In this document: one piece after another, positions 35,839-43,428 of the stretch | How the letters are laid out: each line of letters opens with the position of its first letter | How positions within the stretch are numbered: the stretch's first letter is position 1 | NCBI RefSeq assembly: GCF_018531465.1 | Contig: NZ_JAHDTF010000019.1 | Coordinates: 166,955 to 230,954 of the forward strand | DNA from: Sphaerisporangium fuscum | GTDB lineage: Bacteria; Actinomycetota; Actinomycetes; Streptosporangiales; Streptosporangiaceae | DNA length: 64,000 nt | Direction: 5' to 3' | Program-made: the position numbers and the translations under genes | The notes under the pieces: model-generated | The model's input: the letters and a program-made list of their open reading frames with translations, nothing else | Told to the model about the DNA's origin: nothing | Databases searched by the model: none

Positions 35839-36723
35839 ATGCGCTTCTGGCTGGGGGCGTCGTTCACCGACACCGACCAGTTCGTCGAGCTGGCCAAGGC
35901 GTCCGAGCGGTGCGGCTTCGACACGCTGACGCTGTCGGACCACATCTTCTACGCCGACTACAGCTCCCCCTACCCCTACTCCCGCACGGGACGGCCACGC
36001 TGGACCGCCGCGACACACTGGCCGGACGTCTGGGTGACGATCGGGGCGATGTCCGCCGTGACCGAACGGCTGCGGTTCGCCCCGAACGTGTACATCGCCC
36101 CGGCCCGCGACCTGTTCACCGTGGCCAAGCAGGTGTCCACGGCCGCCGTCCTGTCCCGCGACCGTGTGAGCTTCGGGGTCGGCGTGGGCTGGTGCGAGGA
36201 CGAGTTCCTGCAGACCGGGCAGGACTTCCACACCCGGGGCAAGCGGCTGGACGAGATGATCCCGGTGCTGCGGGAGCTGTGGACGGGCGGCACGGTCGAG
36301 CACCACGGGAGGTTCTTCGACTTCGGGCCGCTGTCGATCGCGCCGACGCCGGGGCGCCCGGTGCCGTTCTTCGTGGGCGGGGACAGCGACGCGGCGCTGC
36401 GTCGCGCGGCCCGGCTCGGGGACGGGTGGATCGGCAACCGGGTCTACACCGAGGAGCAGCTGGACGACGTGCTGGCCCGGCTCCGCGGCCACCTGAAGGA
36501 GTACGGCAGGGCCGAGGACGCGCTGGAGATCGTCGCCGGCGTCGCGGCCCTGCCCGACCCGGCGACCTACCGCAGGATCGCCGAGAAGGGCGTCACCGGA
36601 ACCCTGGCCGCCCCCTGGTGGCTCGCCACCCCCGAGGAGAAGGAACGGTACGGCGAGGGCGGCCTCGAACTCAAGATCGCCACCCTCGAACGCTTCGCCG
36701 AGGAGGTCATCACCCGGATGTAG
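35839..36723 (+). CDS. LLM-class F420-dependent oxidoreductase
   Basis: A 294-residue TIM-barrel protein: FWLGASFTDTDQFVELAKA, TLTLSDHIFY, RLRFAPNVYIAPARD, VSFGVGVGWCEDEF and PFFVGGDSDAALRRAARLGDGW. The GVGWCEDEF segment marks the same F420-type group as the gene at 32812. ATG 35839 is taken as the start; TTG 35830 is possible. Third gene of the hydrolase/LLM operon, 14 bp after the previous stop. Its end overlaps the converging DUF3037 gene by 14 bp. Confidence 0.9.
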   Translation: MRFWLGASFTDTDQFVELAKASERCGFDTLTLSDHIFYADYSSPYPYSRTGRPRWTAATHWPDVWVTIGAMSAVTERLRFAPNVYIAPARDLFTVAKQVSTAAVLSRDRVSFGVGVGWCEDEFLQTGQDFHTRGKRLDEMIPVLRELWTGGTVEHHGRFFDFGPLSIAPTPGRPVPFFVGGDSDAALRRAARLGDGWIGNRVYTEEQLDDVLARLRGHLKEYGRAEDALEIVAGVAALPDPATYRRIAEKGVTGTLAAPWWLATPEEKERYGEGGLELKIATLERFAEEVITRM

Positions 36724-37108
36724 CGGTGGTTCTCCGTACCAGGCGGCCGAGGAGGAGCTCGAGCTCGGCGGCCGGGTCGGCGGTGAGGCCCGCGTGGACG
36801 GGGCCGGTCTGGACGACCGTGCTCCGGGGGGCGGTCAGCCAGCGGAAACGGCTGCCGAGGGACTCGCGGCGCAGCGGGCCGGAGTCCTCGGTGCAGGCCC
36901 GCTCGTAGGCCGCCAGCGCCTGCCGGATGCCCGCGACGTCGGCCCTCTCGTCGAGCGCGAGCAGCCGCGCCTCGTCCAGCTCGACGCGGGCGCAGAGGTA
37001 CCCGCACGGCTGGGAGTAGAGGATCACCCCCGCGTTGATCAGCTCGCCGCGTACCACGCACGGCACGACGCGGACCACGGCGTACTCGTAGACGTGCAGC
37101 TCGCTCAT
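36710..37108 (-). CDS. DUF3037-family protein
   Basis: A 132-residue protein with the DUF3037 pattern: YEYAVVRVVPCVVRGELINAG followed by GVILYSQ, an arginine/aspartate helix region (ADVAGIRQALAAYERAC), and SRFRWLTAPRSTVVQTGPVHAG. Its ATG overlaps the stop of the HipA-like kinase gene (ATGA), so the two are made together. DUF3037 proteins are known neighbours of HipA-like kinases and may be partners or substrates. Molecular role unknown. Confidence 0.87.
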   Translation of the reverse strand: MSELHVYEYAVVRVVPCVVRGELINAGVILYSQPCGYLCARVELDEARLLALDERADVAGIRQALAAYERACTEDSGPLRRESLGSRFRWLTAPRSTVVQTGPVHAGLTADPAAELELLLGRLVRRTTATSG

Positions 37109-37860
37109 CGGGCGGCCACCTCCGGGAGCCAGGCGCGCGGGCCGTGGGCGCGGGCGAGCAGGTGGTCGACGTACGCCCGCCGCACCGCCGCGGCGTCGTC
37201 GAAGCCGGGCTCGCCGTCGAGCCACTCGTCGGGGACCAGGGCCACGACCTCGCGCAGCAGCCCCTCGGTGATCAGGCCGGGCAGCTCGGCGTCGGCCTCC
37301 TTCAGACGGGACGCGAACGGCGCGAACACGTGGTCGTCGGCCTTGAACGGGCGCTGCGGGTCGGCCGTACGCCAGTTGTGGTGGAACCACAGGGCGGCGC
37401 CGTGGTCGATCAGCCAGGTGTCGCCGTGCCAGACCAGGAGGTTGGGGTTGCGCCAGCTGCGGTCGACGTTGTGGACGAGCGCGTCGAACCACAGCACGCG
37501 TGAGGCGAAGCCGGCGTCGGGCGTCCAGGCGAGCGGGTCGAAGCCGAGCGCGCCGGGCAGGAAGTCGACGGCGAGGTTGTGGCCCTCGCTGGCGTTGAGG
37601 AGGTCCTGGATCTCCTGGTCGGGCTCGCGCGTCCCGATCTGCGGGTCGAGGTCGATGACCTTCAACTCGGGGGTGCGCATGCCGAGGCGTCGCGCCAGCT
37701 CCGCGCAGATGATCTCGGCGACGAGGACGCGTCGCCCCTGTCCCGCGCCGCGGAACTTCACCACATAGGTGCCGAGGTCGTCCGCCTCGATGACACCGGG
37801 CAGCGACCCGCCCTCCCTCAACGGGGTCACGTACCGCGTCGCGGTCACCTGTTCGAGCAC
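37105..37860 (-). CDS. HipA-like protein kinase family
   Basis: A 251-residue protein corresponding to the kinase core of HipA without its N-terminal subdomain. Candidate ATP-binding Lys35 in TYVVKFRG, catalytic region LVHNVDRSWRNPNLL (Asp133, Asn138) and DFG-like LIDHGAAL (Asp152). HipA kinases phosphorylate tRNA synthetases in toxin modules; this short HipA-like family with DUF3037 has no established role. GTG 37860 is taken as the start; GTG 37848 is possible. No HipB-type antitoxin lies beside it. Confidence 0.82.
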   Translation of the reverse strand: MLEQVTATRYVTPLREGGSLPGVIEADDLGTYVVKFRGAGQGRRVLVAEIICAELARRLGMRTPELKVIDLDPQIGTREPDQEIQDLLNASEGHNLAVDFLPGALGFDPLAWTPDAGFASRVLWFDALVHNVDRSWRNPNLLVWHGDTWLIDHGAALWFHHNWRTADPQRPFKADDHVFAPFASRLKEADAELPGLITEGLLREVVALVPDEWLDGEPGFDDAAAVRRAYVDHLLARAHGPRAWLPEVAAR

Positions 37861-37916
37861 CCGCCCAGGGTACCGGCGCCGCGCACCCCGCTCGTGCCGA
37901 GGGATCGGGCGAAGGG

Positions 37917-38759
37917 TCAGAACAGCACGGACATGAACGTGTCGACCTCTTTGAACCCCACCCGGCGGTAGGCCGCCCGCGCGGGGGCGTTGAAGTCGTT
38001 GACGTACAGCGACACCGTCGGGGCGAAGTGCCGCAGGGTCAGGTCGACGATCGCGGCCATGCCCGCCACGGCGTGTCCCTGACCGCGCCGCTCGGGATGC
38101 ACCCAGACCCCCTGGATCTGGCAGACCTGCGGCGTCACCGCCCCGACCTCGGCCTTGAAGACCACCTGGCCGTCCTCGATGCGGGCGAAGGAACGGCCGA
38201 TGCGGATCAGCTCGGCCACCCGCGAGCGGTAGAGCGCGCCGCCGTCGCCGAGGTCGGGCGAGATGCCGACCTCCTCGGTGAACATCGCCACGCAGGCGGG
38301 CAGCACGGTCGCGAACTCCTCGGGCCGGACCTGCCGCACGAGCGGATCGGCCGGCACCGGTGACGGCGAGGACGTCGCCATCACCGGCTGGGCCCAGCGG
38401 ATCGCCCGCGCCGGGCCCCAGTGGGGCTCGAGCCGTTCCCACAGCTTCTCCACCGCGTCGACAGGGCCGACGATGGAGGAGCATCGGCGGCCCTGCCTGC
38501 GGGCACGCTCGGCGAAGGCCTGGACGGCCTCCGGCCCGGCGTTGACCGGGACGAGGTTGGCTCCGGCGTAGCACAGTGAGGTCATCGCGCCACGCGGGCC
38601 GAATCCCCACATCTGTCCGCCGAGCCTGGCCGGGTTGAGCCCGACGGACCGCACCCGGGAGGCGACGAAGACGTTGGCGACGGGGTCCGCGTCGAGGATG
38701 CCGAGCACCTCTTCGCGGTCCTGATCGTCGAGCACACGCGACGCCGATGTTCGCAGCAT
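37917..38759 (-). CDS. GNAT acetyltransferase with DUF4081 N-terminal domain
   Basis: A 280-residue two-domain protein. N-terminal DUF4081 half (VLDDQDREEVLGILDADPVANVFVASRV in part; LGGQMWGFGPRG). C-terminal GNAT fold with the acetyl-CoA motif IQGVWVHPERRGQGHAVAG near 215-233 and VSLYVNDFNAPARAAYRRVGF. In many actinomycetes this gene lies next to ispG in the dxr-ispG neighbourhood; here a peptidase and a phosphatase gene intervene. ATG 38759, or GTG 38762 directly before it. Substrate unknown. Confidence 0.9.
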   Translation of the reverse strand: MLRTSASRVLDDQDREEVLGILDADPVANVFVASRVRSVGLNPARLGGQMWGFGPRGAMTSLCYAGANLVPVNAGPEAVQAFAERARRQGRRCSSIVGPVDAVEKLWERLEPHWGPARAIRWAQPVMATSSPSPVPADPLVRQVRPEEFATVLPACVAMFTEEVGISPDLGDGGALYRSRVAELIRIGRSFARIEDGQVVFKAEVGAVTPQVCQIQGVWVHPERRGQGHAVAGMAAIVDLTLRHFAPTVSLYVNDFNAPARAAYRRVGFKEVDTFMSVLF

Positions 38760-38806
38760 CACGGGCCCAGCCTACGCGACCGTCCCGATTTTGGAACGAA
38801 CCGACC

Positions 38807-40387
38807 CTACTGGCCGAGAAGCGCGTTGGATGTGCGCAGACGATCAGGGGTCGACGCGAGCGGAAGGATCGGCCGTGGCTCGGGCGTCGTGCCGCAGACG
38901 GCGTCGGCCTGGCGCCCGGAGTGCCGGTCCGCCCCACCCGGGACGGTCGCGTCGCGCAGGTAGGCGAACACGTGCCGGTCGACGCAGGTGTTGCCGCTCA
39001 GGGACACGCCGTGGTTGCCGCCGGCCTCGGCGACCAGCCGGGCGCTCGGGAACAGCCCGCGCATGCGCAGCGCCCCCGCGTACGGCGTGGCGGCGTCCTG
39101 CTTCGACTGGATGAGCAGCATGGGCGGCAGGTGGGCGACGTCGCCGATGTGCGGCGCGGTGCCCCCCTTGACCGGCCAGAAGGCGCACGGGGCGTTGTAC
39201 CAGGCGTTGGGCCAGGCCATGAACGGCGCCTTGGCGTTCACCTTCACGGTGTCGGACTGCCAGCGCGACCAGTCACGCGGCCACTCGGCGTCGCGGCACT
39301 GCACGGCGAGGTAGACGGCGTAGTTGTTCTCGGCCGCGGCGTCGTGGTCGACGAGCTGGCGGTAGGCCGCCATCAGGCCGTCCGGCTGCCCCTTCTTGGC
39401 CTGCAGCGAGAAGGCGGCGGCGAACAGCGGCCAGACCGCGTTGGTGTACCCGCCGACGGTGAAGATGTCGTCCAGCTCGCTCGGGCCCACCAGGCCGCCC
39501 GCGGGCTTGACCGCGAGGTGCTTGCGCATGGCGTACCAGGCCGACGACACCTCGTCCTCGGTGCGGCCGAGGTGGTACACGTCGTTGTGCCGGGCCACCC
39601 AGGCCAGGAACTCCCGGTGCCGGCGGTCGAAGCCGTAGTCCTGGGAGATGTTCGCGTCGTACCACACGCCCTCGGGGTCGACCACGCTGTCGAGCACCAG
39701 CCGCCGCACGTGGCTGGGGTACATGGTGGCGTACAGCGCGCCGAGGTAGGTGCCGTACGAGTACCCCATGTAGCTGATCTTCTGCTCGCCGAGCGCCTCC
39801 CGGATCACGTCCATGTCGCGGGCGGAGTTCTCGGAGGTCAGGTGCGGCAGCAGCCACCCCCAGCGCGCGCCGCACGCGTCGGCGTACCCCTTGGCGCGCG
39901 CCAGCAGGGGCGCCTGGGCCGCCTCGCTCAGCGGCACCTGGTCGGGCCGGGGCGCGGCGAAGAGCTTGTGGTAGTCGACGCAGGTCAGCGCCGGCTCGCT
40001 GGCGCCGACGCCGCGCGGGTCGAACCCGACCACGTCGTAGCGCGAGGCGATGTCCTTCGGCAGGGCTCCGGCGATGAACCGCGACAGCGCGATGCCGGAC
40101 GCGCCGGGCCCGCCGGGGTTGACCAGCAGCACCCCCTGCCCCTGGCGGTCATGGGACGCCGAGCCCTTGATGCGGTTGAGCGCCAGCGTGATCGTCTGCC
40201 CGCCGGGCTTCGTGTAGTCGAGCGGCACCTTCACCGTCGCGCACTCGACAGTGCTGGTGCTCTTGGCTCCCGGGCACGAGGTCCACGCCACGGTGTCCCG
40301 TGGAACGGCCGACGCCCCCTGTGCTCCTCCCGTCAGGCTCGCGACCACCATCGTCGCACCGGCTATGACGCAGAAAACCCGCTTCAC
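38807..40387 (-). CDS. Exported tripeptidyl-aminopeptidase-like hydrolase
   Basis: A 526-residue secreted enzyme. Signal peptide at 1-28 (VIAGATMVVASLTGGAQGASA). Alpha/beta-hydrolase core with VNPGGPGASG (oxyanion region), FDPRGVGASEP, nucleophile elbow GYSYGTYLG, Asp in LIQSKQDAATP and His in GGNHGVSL, plus conserved cysteines typical of the Streptomyces SlpD/Tap group (TAP_C domain with CVDRHV). It would remove tripeptides from extracellular proteins or peptides. GTG 40387 has GGGGGAG 7 bp upstream. Confidence 0.9.
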   Translation of the reverse strand: MKRVFCVIAGATMVVASLTGGAQGASAVPRDTVAWTSCPGAKSTSTVECATVKVPLDYTKPGGQTITLALNRIKGSASHDRQGQGVLLVNPGGPGASGIALSRFIAGALPKDIASRYDVVGFDPRGVGASEPALTCVDYHKLFAAPRPDQVPLSEAAQAPLLARAKGYADACGARWGWLLPHLTSENSARDMDVIREALGEQKISYMGYSYGTYLGALYATMYPSHVRRLVLDSVVDPEGVWYDANISQDYGFDRRHREFLAWVARHNDVYHLGRTEDEVSSAWYAMRKHLAVKPAGGLVGPSELDDIFTVGGYTNAVWPLFAAAFSLQAKKGQPDGLMAAYRQLVDHDAAAENNYAVYLAVQCRDAEWPRDWSRWQSDTVKVNAKAPFMAWPNAWYNAPCAFWPVKGGTAPHIGDVAHLPPMLLIQSKQDAATPYAGALRMRGLFPSARLVAEAGGNHGVSLSGNTCVDRHVFAYLRDATVPGGADRHSGRQADAVCGTTPEPRPILPLASTPDRLRTSNALLGQ

Positions 40388-40504
40388 CCGTAACTCCCCC
40401 TGCTCCTTGTGGCAGAGGTGATGCTGCCGGATGCGGGCTCGTGGTCACGCACGACCCGGCCCAAAGTTTACCGTTCCGTAGTCAGCGGATTGCTCTTCGT
40501 ATCC

Positions 40505-41629
40505 CTAATCGGGCAAACGCTGGATCGCGACCATGGCGGCGTCGTCGCCCAGACGGCCCCCGACATGGGCGAGCAGGTCGTCGCGGACGTAGTTCACCAG
40601 CGTCTCGGGGCCGTCGCCCTGCCACGACGACAGCCGTTCGTGCAAGGGATAGAACCGGCCGTCGGGGCAGCGGGCCTCGATGACCCCGTCGGTGTACAGC
40701 AGGATCGTGTCGCCCGCCTTGAAGTCGAAAATCTCGGCGTCGTAGCCGGGCTCGGTGAGCTCTCCGAGTCCGAGCGGGGGCGCGGGGTTCGGCACCTGAA
40801 GGCTCATGACGTGGTGGTCGCGGATCAGCAGGGGTGGGGGGTGCCCGCAGTCGATCAGCTTGATCACCGGCCGGTCGTCGGGGATCTCCATCACCGCGGC
40901 GGTGATGAAGTTCTCGAACAGCTGCTCGCTGCCCTCCAGCTCCCCGGCGTGCTCCTCGACCTCGGCCCGCACGCTGTCGTCCAGGTGGAGCGCGACCTCG
41001 GGCAGGGTCGGGTCGCGGCGGGCCGCCTCGCGGAAGGCGCCGAGCAGCATGGCGACATCCGAGACGGACGCGAGCCCCTTGCCGCGGACGTCGCCGATGA
41101 CCAGGCGGGTGCCCGAGTCGCCGCGCGTGGCGGCGTACAGGTCACCGCCGATCTGGGCCTCCTCGTCCGCGGCCAGGTAGCTGGAGGCCAGCCGGATGGA
41201 GCCGAGCCGGTTCGGCAGTGGCCGCAGCAGGGCGCGCTGCGCGGCCTCCGACACCGACCGCACCCTGGTCAGCACCTCTTTGTGCCGGTGCCTGAGGTAG
41301 GAGAACAGCACGAGGAACGCCGTGACCACGATCAGCGCGAGGAGCTCGGTCTGCACCACCCGGCGCCCCAGCAGGCCGGAGTACGTGTCCAGGAAGATCT
41401 CGTCGAGGATCGTGAGGGCGCCCACGAACCCCGTGAGACGGGGGCCGGCGAACGAGGCCGTGATCGCGGGAGCGGTGATCAGCAGCGGGCTGAGCGAGAT
41501 CTCGGTGGGCGTCAGGATGTCGGCGATCGTGATGAACAGGATCAGCGCGAGCGGTATCGCCGCCAGGGCATGGCCCGGCGGCCACTCCCCCGACAGTCGC
41601 TCCCGAACCCGCACTCTTCCTGAATACAC
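40505..41629 (-). CDS. Membrane-bound PP2C/SpoIIE-type serine phosphatase
   Basis: A 374-residue protein as annotated. About three or four membrane segments (HALAAIPLALILFITIADIL; LLALIVVTAFLVLFSY) are followed by a SpoIIE domain with AQIGGDLYAATRG, LVIGDVRGKGL, IDCGHPPPLLI and TILLYTDGVIEAR, all metal-site motifs. Such phosphatases act on anti-sigma-factor antagonists in partner-switching. The start is uncertain: GTG 41629, GTG 41614 or ATG 41734 (AAGG 5 bp upstream) all fit. Upstream lie an exact 20-bp tandem repeat and a hairpin element. Confidence 0.87.
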   Translation of the reverse strand: MYSGRVRVRERLSGEWPPGHALAAIPLALILFITIADILTPTEISLSPLLITAPAITASFAGPRLTGFVGALTILDEIFLDTYSGLLGRRVVQTELLALIVVTAFLVLFSYLRHRHKEVLTRVRSVSEAAQRALLRPLPNRLGSIRLASSYLAADEEAQIGGDLYAATRGDSGTRLVIGDVRGKGLASVSDVAMLLGAFREAARRDPTLPEVALHLDDSVRAEVEEHAGELEGSEQLFENFITAAVMEIPDDRPVIKLIDCGHPPPLLIRDHHVMSLQVPNPAPPLGLGELTEPGYDAEIFDFKAGDTILLYTDGVIEARCPDGRFYPLHERLSSWQGDGPETLVNYVRDDLLAHVGGRLGDDAAMVAIQRLPD

Positions 41630-41810
41630 CCCCGGCCCCCGCAGCAGGAATGCCAAGCCCCCCTGACCAGGCAGAATATGCCCAATCCCCCCAAACCGCC
41701 AGATAACCCCCACCGCCCACTTCTCGCACTCCATGAGCGCCTTGACCGGCACCGACGCCGACGAGGACCGCAACCCGGCAGAGCTCTCGGTCAGCGCGGG
41801 AGAGAGCGGG

Positions 41811-41926
41811 GCAGCGGGGGGACGCCGGGCCAGTGCGGGGGACGCCGGGCCAGTGCGGGGGACGCCGGGCCAGTGCGGGGGACGCCGGGCCAGTGCGGGG
41901 GACGCCGGGCCAGTGCGGGGGACGCC
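41811..41926. repeat. Exact 20-bp tandem repeat, five full copies
   Basis: The unit GACGCCGGGCCAGTGCGGGG repeats without error from 41821 to 41920, with a partial copy on each side. It lies about 190 bp upstream of the phosphatase start, between the divergent-reading phosphatase promoter and the ispG 3' end. No open frame through it is convincing. Perfect identity implies recent slippage or expansion. Confidence 0.95.
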
Positions 41927-41982
41927 CGCCCGGCACCCCGGCGAGAAAGGCCGCGGCCCCCTCGCGCTCCGTCAGCGCTATG

Positions 41983-42037
41983 ACCGGCGCCGCGACGGCG
42001 GGGACCGTAGTACGGCGAAACCGGCGCCGTACTACGG
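41983..42037. repeat. Hairpin element related to the 22.6-kb repeat
   Basis: ACCGGCGCCGCGACGGCGGG at 41983-42002 is identical to part of the last repeat unit near 22586. It is followed by a perfect 13-bp inverted repeat (42005-42017 and 42025-42037) with loop AAACCGG. The loop and inner stem match the 22.6-kb copy while the outer stem differs. It is 36 bp past the ispG stop and may serve as its terminator. Confidence 0.75.
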
Positions 42038-42073
42038 GGAGCAAGCCCTGGAGGCGGTGCGGGGAGGCCCGCG

Positions 42074-43243
42074 TCAGCGGACGATGACCTCCGGGCCGGG
42101 GGCGGCCTCGTCGTCGACGTCGACCTCCACGCCCATCTCCTCGGCCAGCCGCAGGGCCTCCTCGATCAGGGTCTCCACGATCTGCGACTCGGGGACGGTC
42201 TTGACGACCTCGCCCTTGACGAAGATCTGCCCCTTGCCGTTGCCGGAGGCCACGCCGAGGTCGGCCTCACGCGCCTCGCCCGGACCGTTCACGACGCAGC
42301 CCATGACCGCGACCCGCAGGGGGACCTTCAGCCCGTCGAGCCCGGCGTGGACCTGCTCGGCCAGGGTGTACACGTCGACCTGCGCACGCCCGCACGAGGG
42401 GCAGGAGACGATCTCCAGGCCGCGCTCGCGGAGGTTGAGCGACTCCAGGATGCCGATGCCGACCTTGACCTCCTCGACCGGAGGCGCGGACAGCGACACC
42501 CTGATCGTGTCGCCGATGCCCTCGGCCAGCAGCGCCCCGAACGCCACCGCCGACTTGATCGTGCCCTGGAACGCCGGGCCCGCCTCGGTCACGCCGAGGT
42601 GCAGCGGGTAGTCGCACTTCTGGGCGAGCAGGCGGTAGGCCTGGATCATCACGACCGGGTCGTGGTGCTTGACCGAGATCTTGATGTCGTGGAAGCCGTG
42701 CTCCTCGAACAGCGAGCACTCCCACAGCGCCGACTCCACCAGCGCCTCCGGCGTCGCCTTGCCGTACTTGGCGAGCAGGCGCGGGTCGAGGGAGCCGGCG
42801 TTCACGCCGATGCGGATCGGGACGCCGTGGTCGGAGGCGGCGCGGGCGATCTCGCCGACCTTGTCGTCGAACTTCTTGATGTTCCCGGGGTTCACCCGGA
42901 CGGCCGCGCACCCCGCCTCGATGGCCGCGAAGACGTACTTCGGCTGGAAGTGGATGTCGGCGATCACCGGGATCTGCGACTTCTTGGCGATGACGGGCAG
43001 CGCGTCGGCGTCGTCCTGCGAGGGGACCGCCACGCGGACGATCTGGCAGCCGGACGCGGTGAGCTCCGCGATCTGCTGCAGGGTGGCGTTGACGTCGGCG
43101 GTCACCGTCGTGGTCATCGACTGCACGGAGACGGGCGCGTCGCCGCCGACCGGCACGGAGCCGACCATGATCTGCCGCGACACCCGCCGCTCGGCGATCG
43201 GCTTGCTGCGTACCGAGGGGATCCCCAGATCAACAGATGTCAT
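42074..43243 (-). CDS. ispG: 4-hydroxy-3-methylbut-2-enyl diphosphate synthase
   Basis: A 389-residue iron-sulfur enzyme of the MEP isoprenoid pathway that converts methylerythritol cyclodiphosphate to HMBPP. Signatures: RQIMVGSVPVGGDAPVSVQSM, VRVAVPSQDDADALP, VIADIHFQPKYVFAAIEAG and AVRVNPGNIKKFD of the TIM barrel, then the 4Fe-4S ligands in IVSCPSCGRAQVDV and MGCVVNGPGEAREADLG. ATG 43243 gives MTSVDLGIPSV, matching the usual actinomycete N-terminus; GTG 43255 is also possible. Downstream of dxr on the same strand, consistent with a MEP operon. Confidence 0.97.
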   Translation of the reverse strand: MTSVDLGIPSVRSKPIAERRVSRQIMVGSVPVGGDAPVSVQSMTTTVTADVNATLQQIAELTASGCQIVRVAVPSQDDADALPVIAKKSQIPVIADIHFQPKYVFAAIEAGCAAVRVNPGNIKKFDDKVGEIARAASDHGVPIRIGVNAGSLDPRLLAKYGKATPEALVESALWECSLFEEHGFHDIKISVKHHDPVVMIQAYRLLAQKCDYPLHLGVTEAGPAFQGTIKSAVAFGALLAEGIGDTIRVSLSAPPVEEVKVGIGILESLNLRERGLEIVSCPSCGRAQVDVYTLAEQVHAGLDGLKVPLRVAVMGCVVNGPGEAREADLGVASGNGKGQIFVKGEVVKTVPESQIVETLIEEALRLAEEMGVEVDVDDEAAPGPEVIVR

Positions 43244-43428
43244 ATCTTCCAGCACCTTGGTGTTCGGCGACAGATCAGAGCGGACGCACCCAGTCTAAGG
43301 AGCCCCGCGCACCGCCGGGTGCCGGACGCCGGTACGCGCCCTCATCGGACAGCCGCCGCCCCTGCTCACCTGCCGTCCCCTGGAAGGGGCGAGCGGAGGC
43401 GTGTCGAGAGTCACCTCCCCCGGGGCCG

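Noticed and set aside
41142..42044. Minus-strand frame encoding a short proline/tryptophan repeat across the 20-bp array
   Set aside because: 20 bp is not a multiple of three, so each copy shifts frame; the open frame is accidental.
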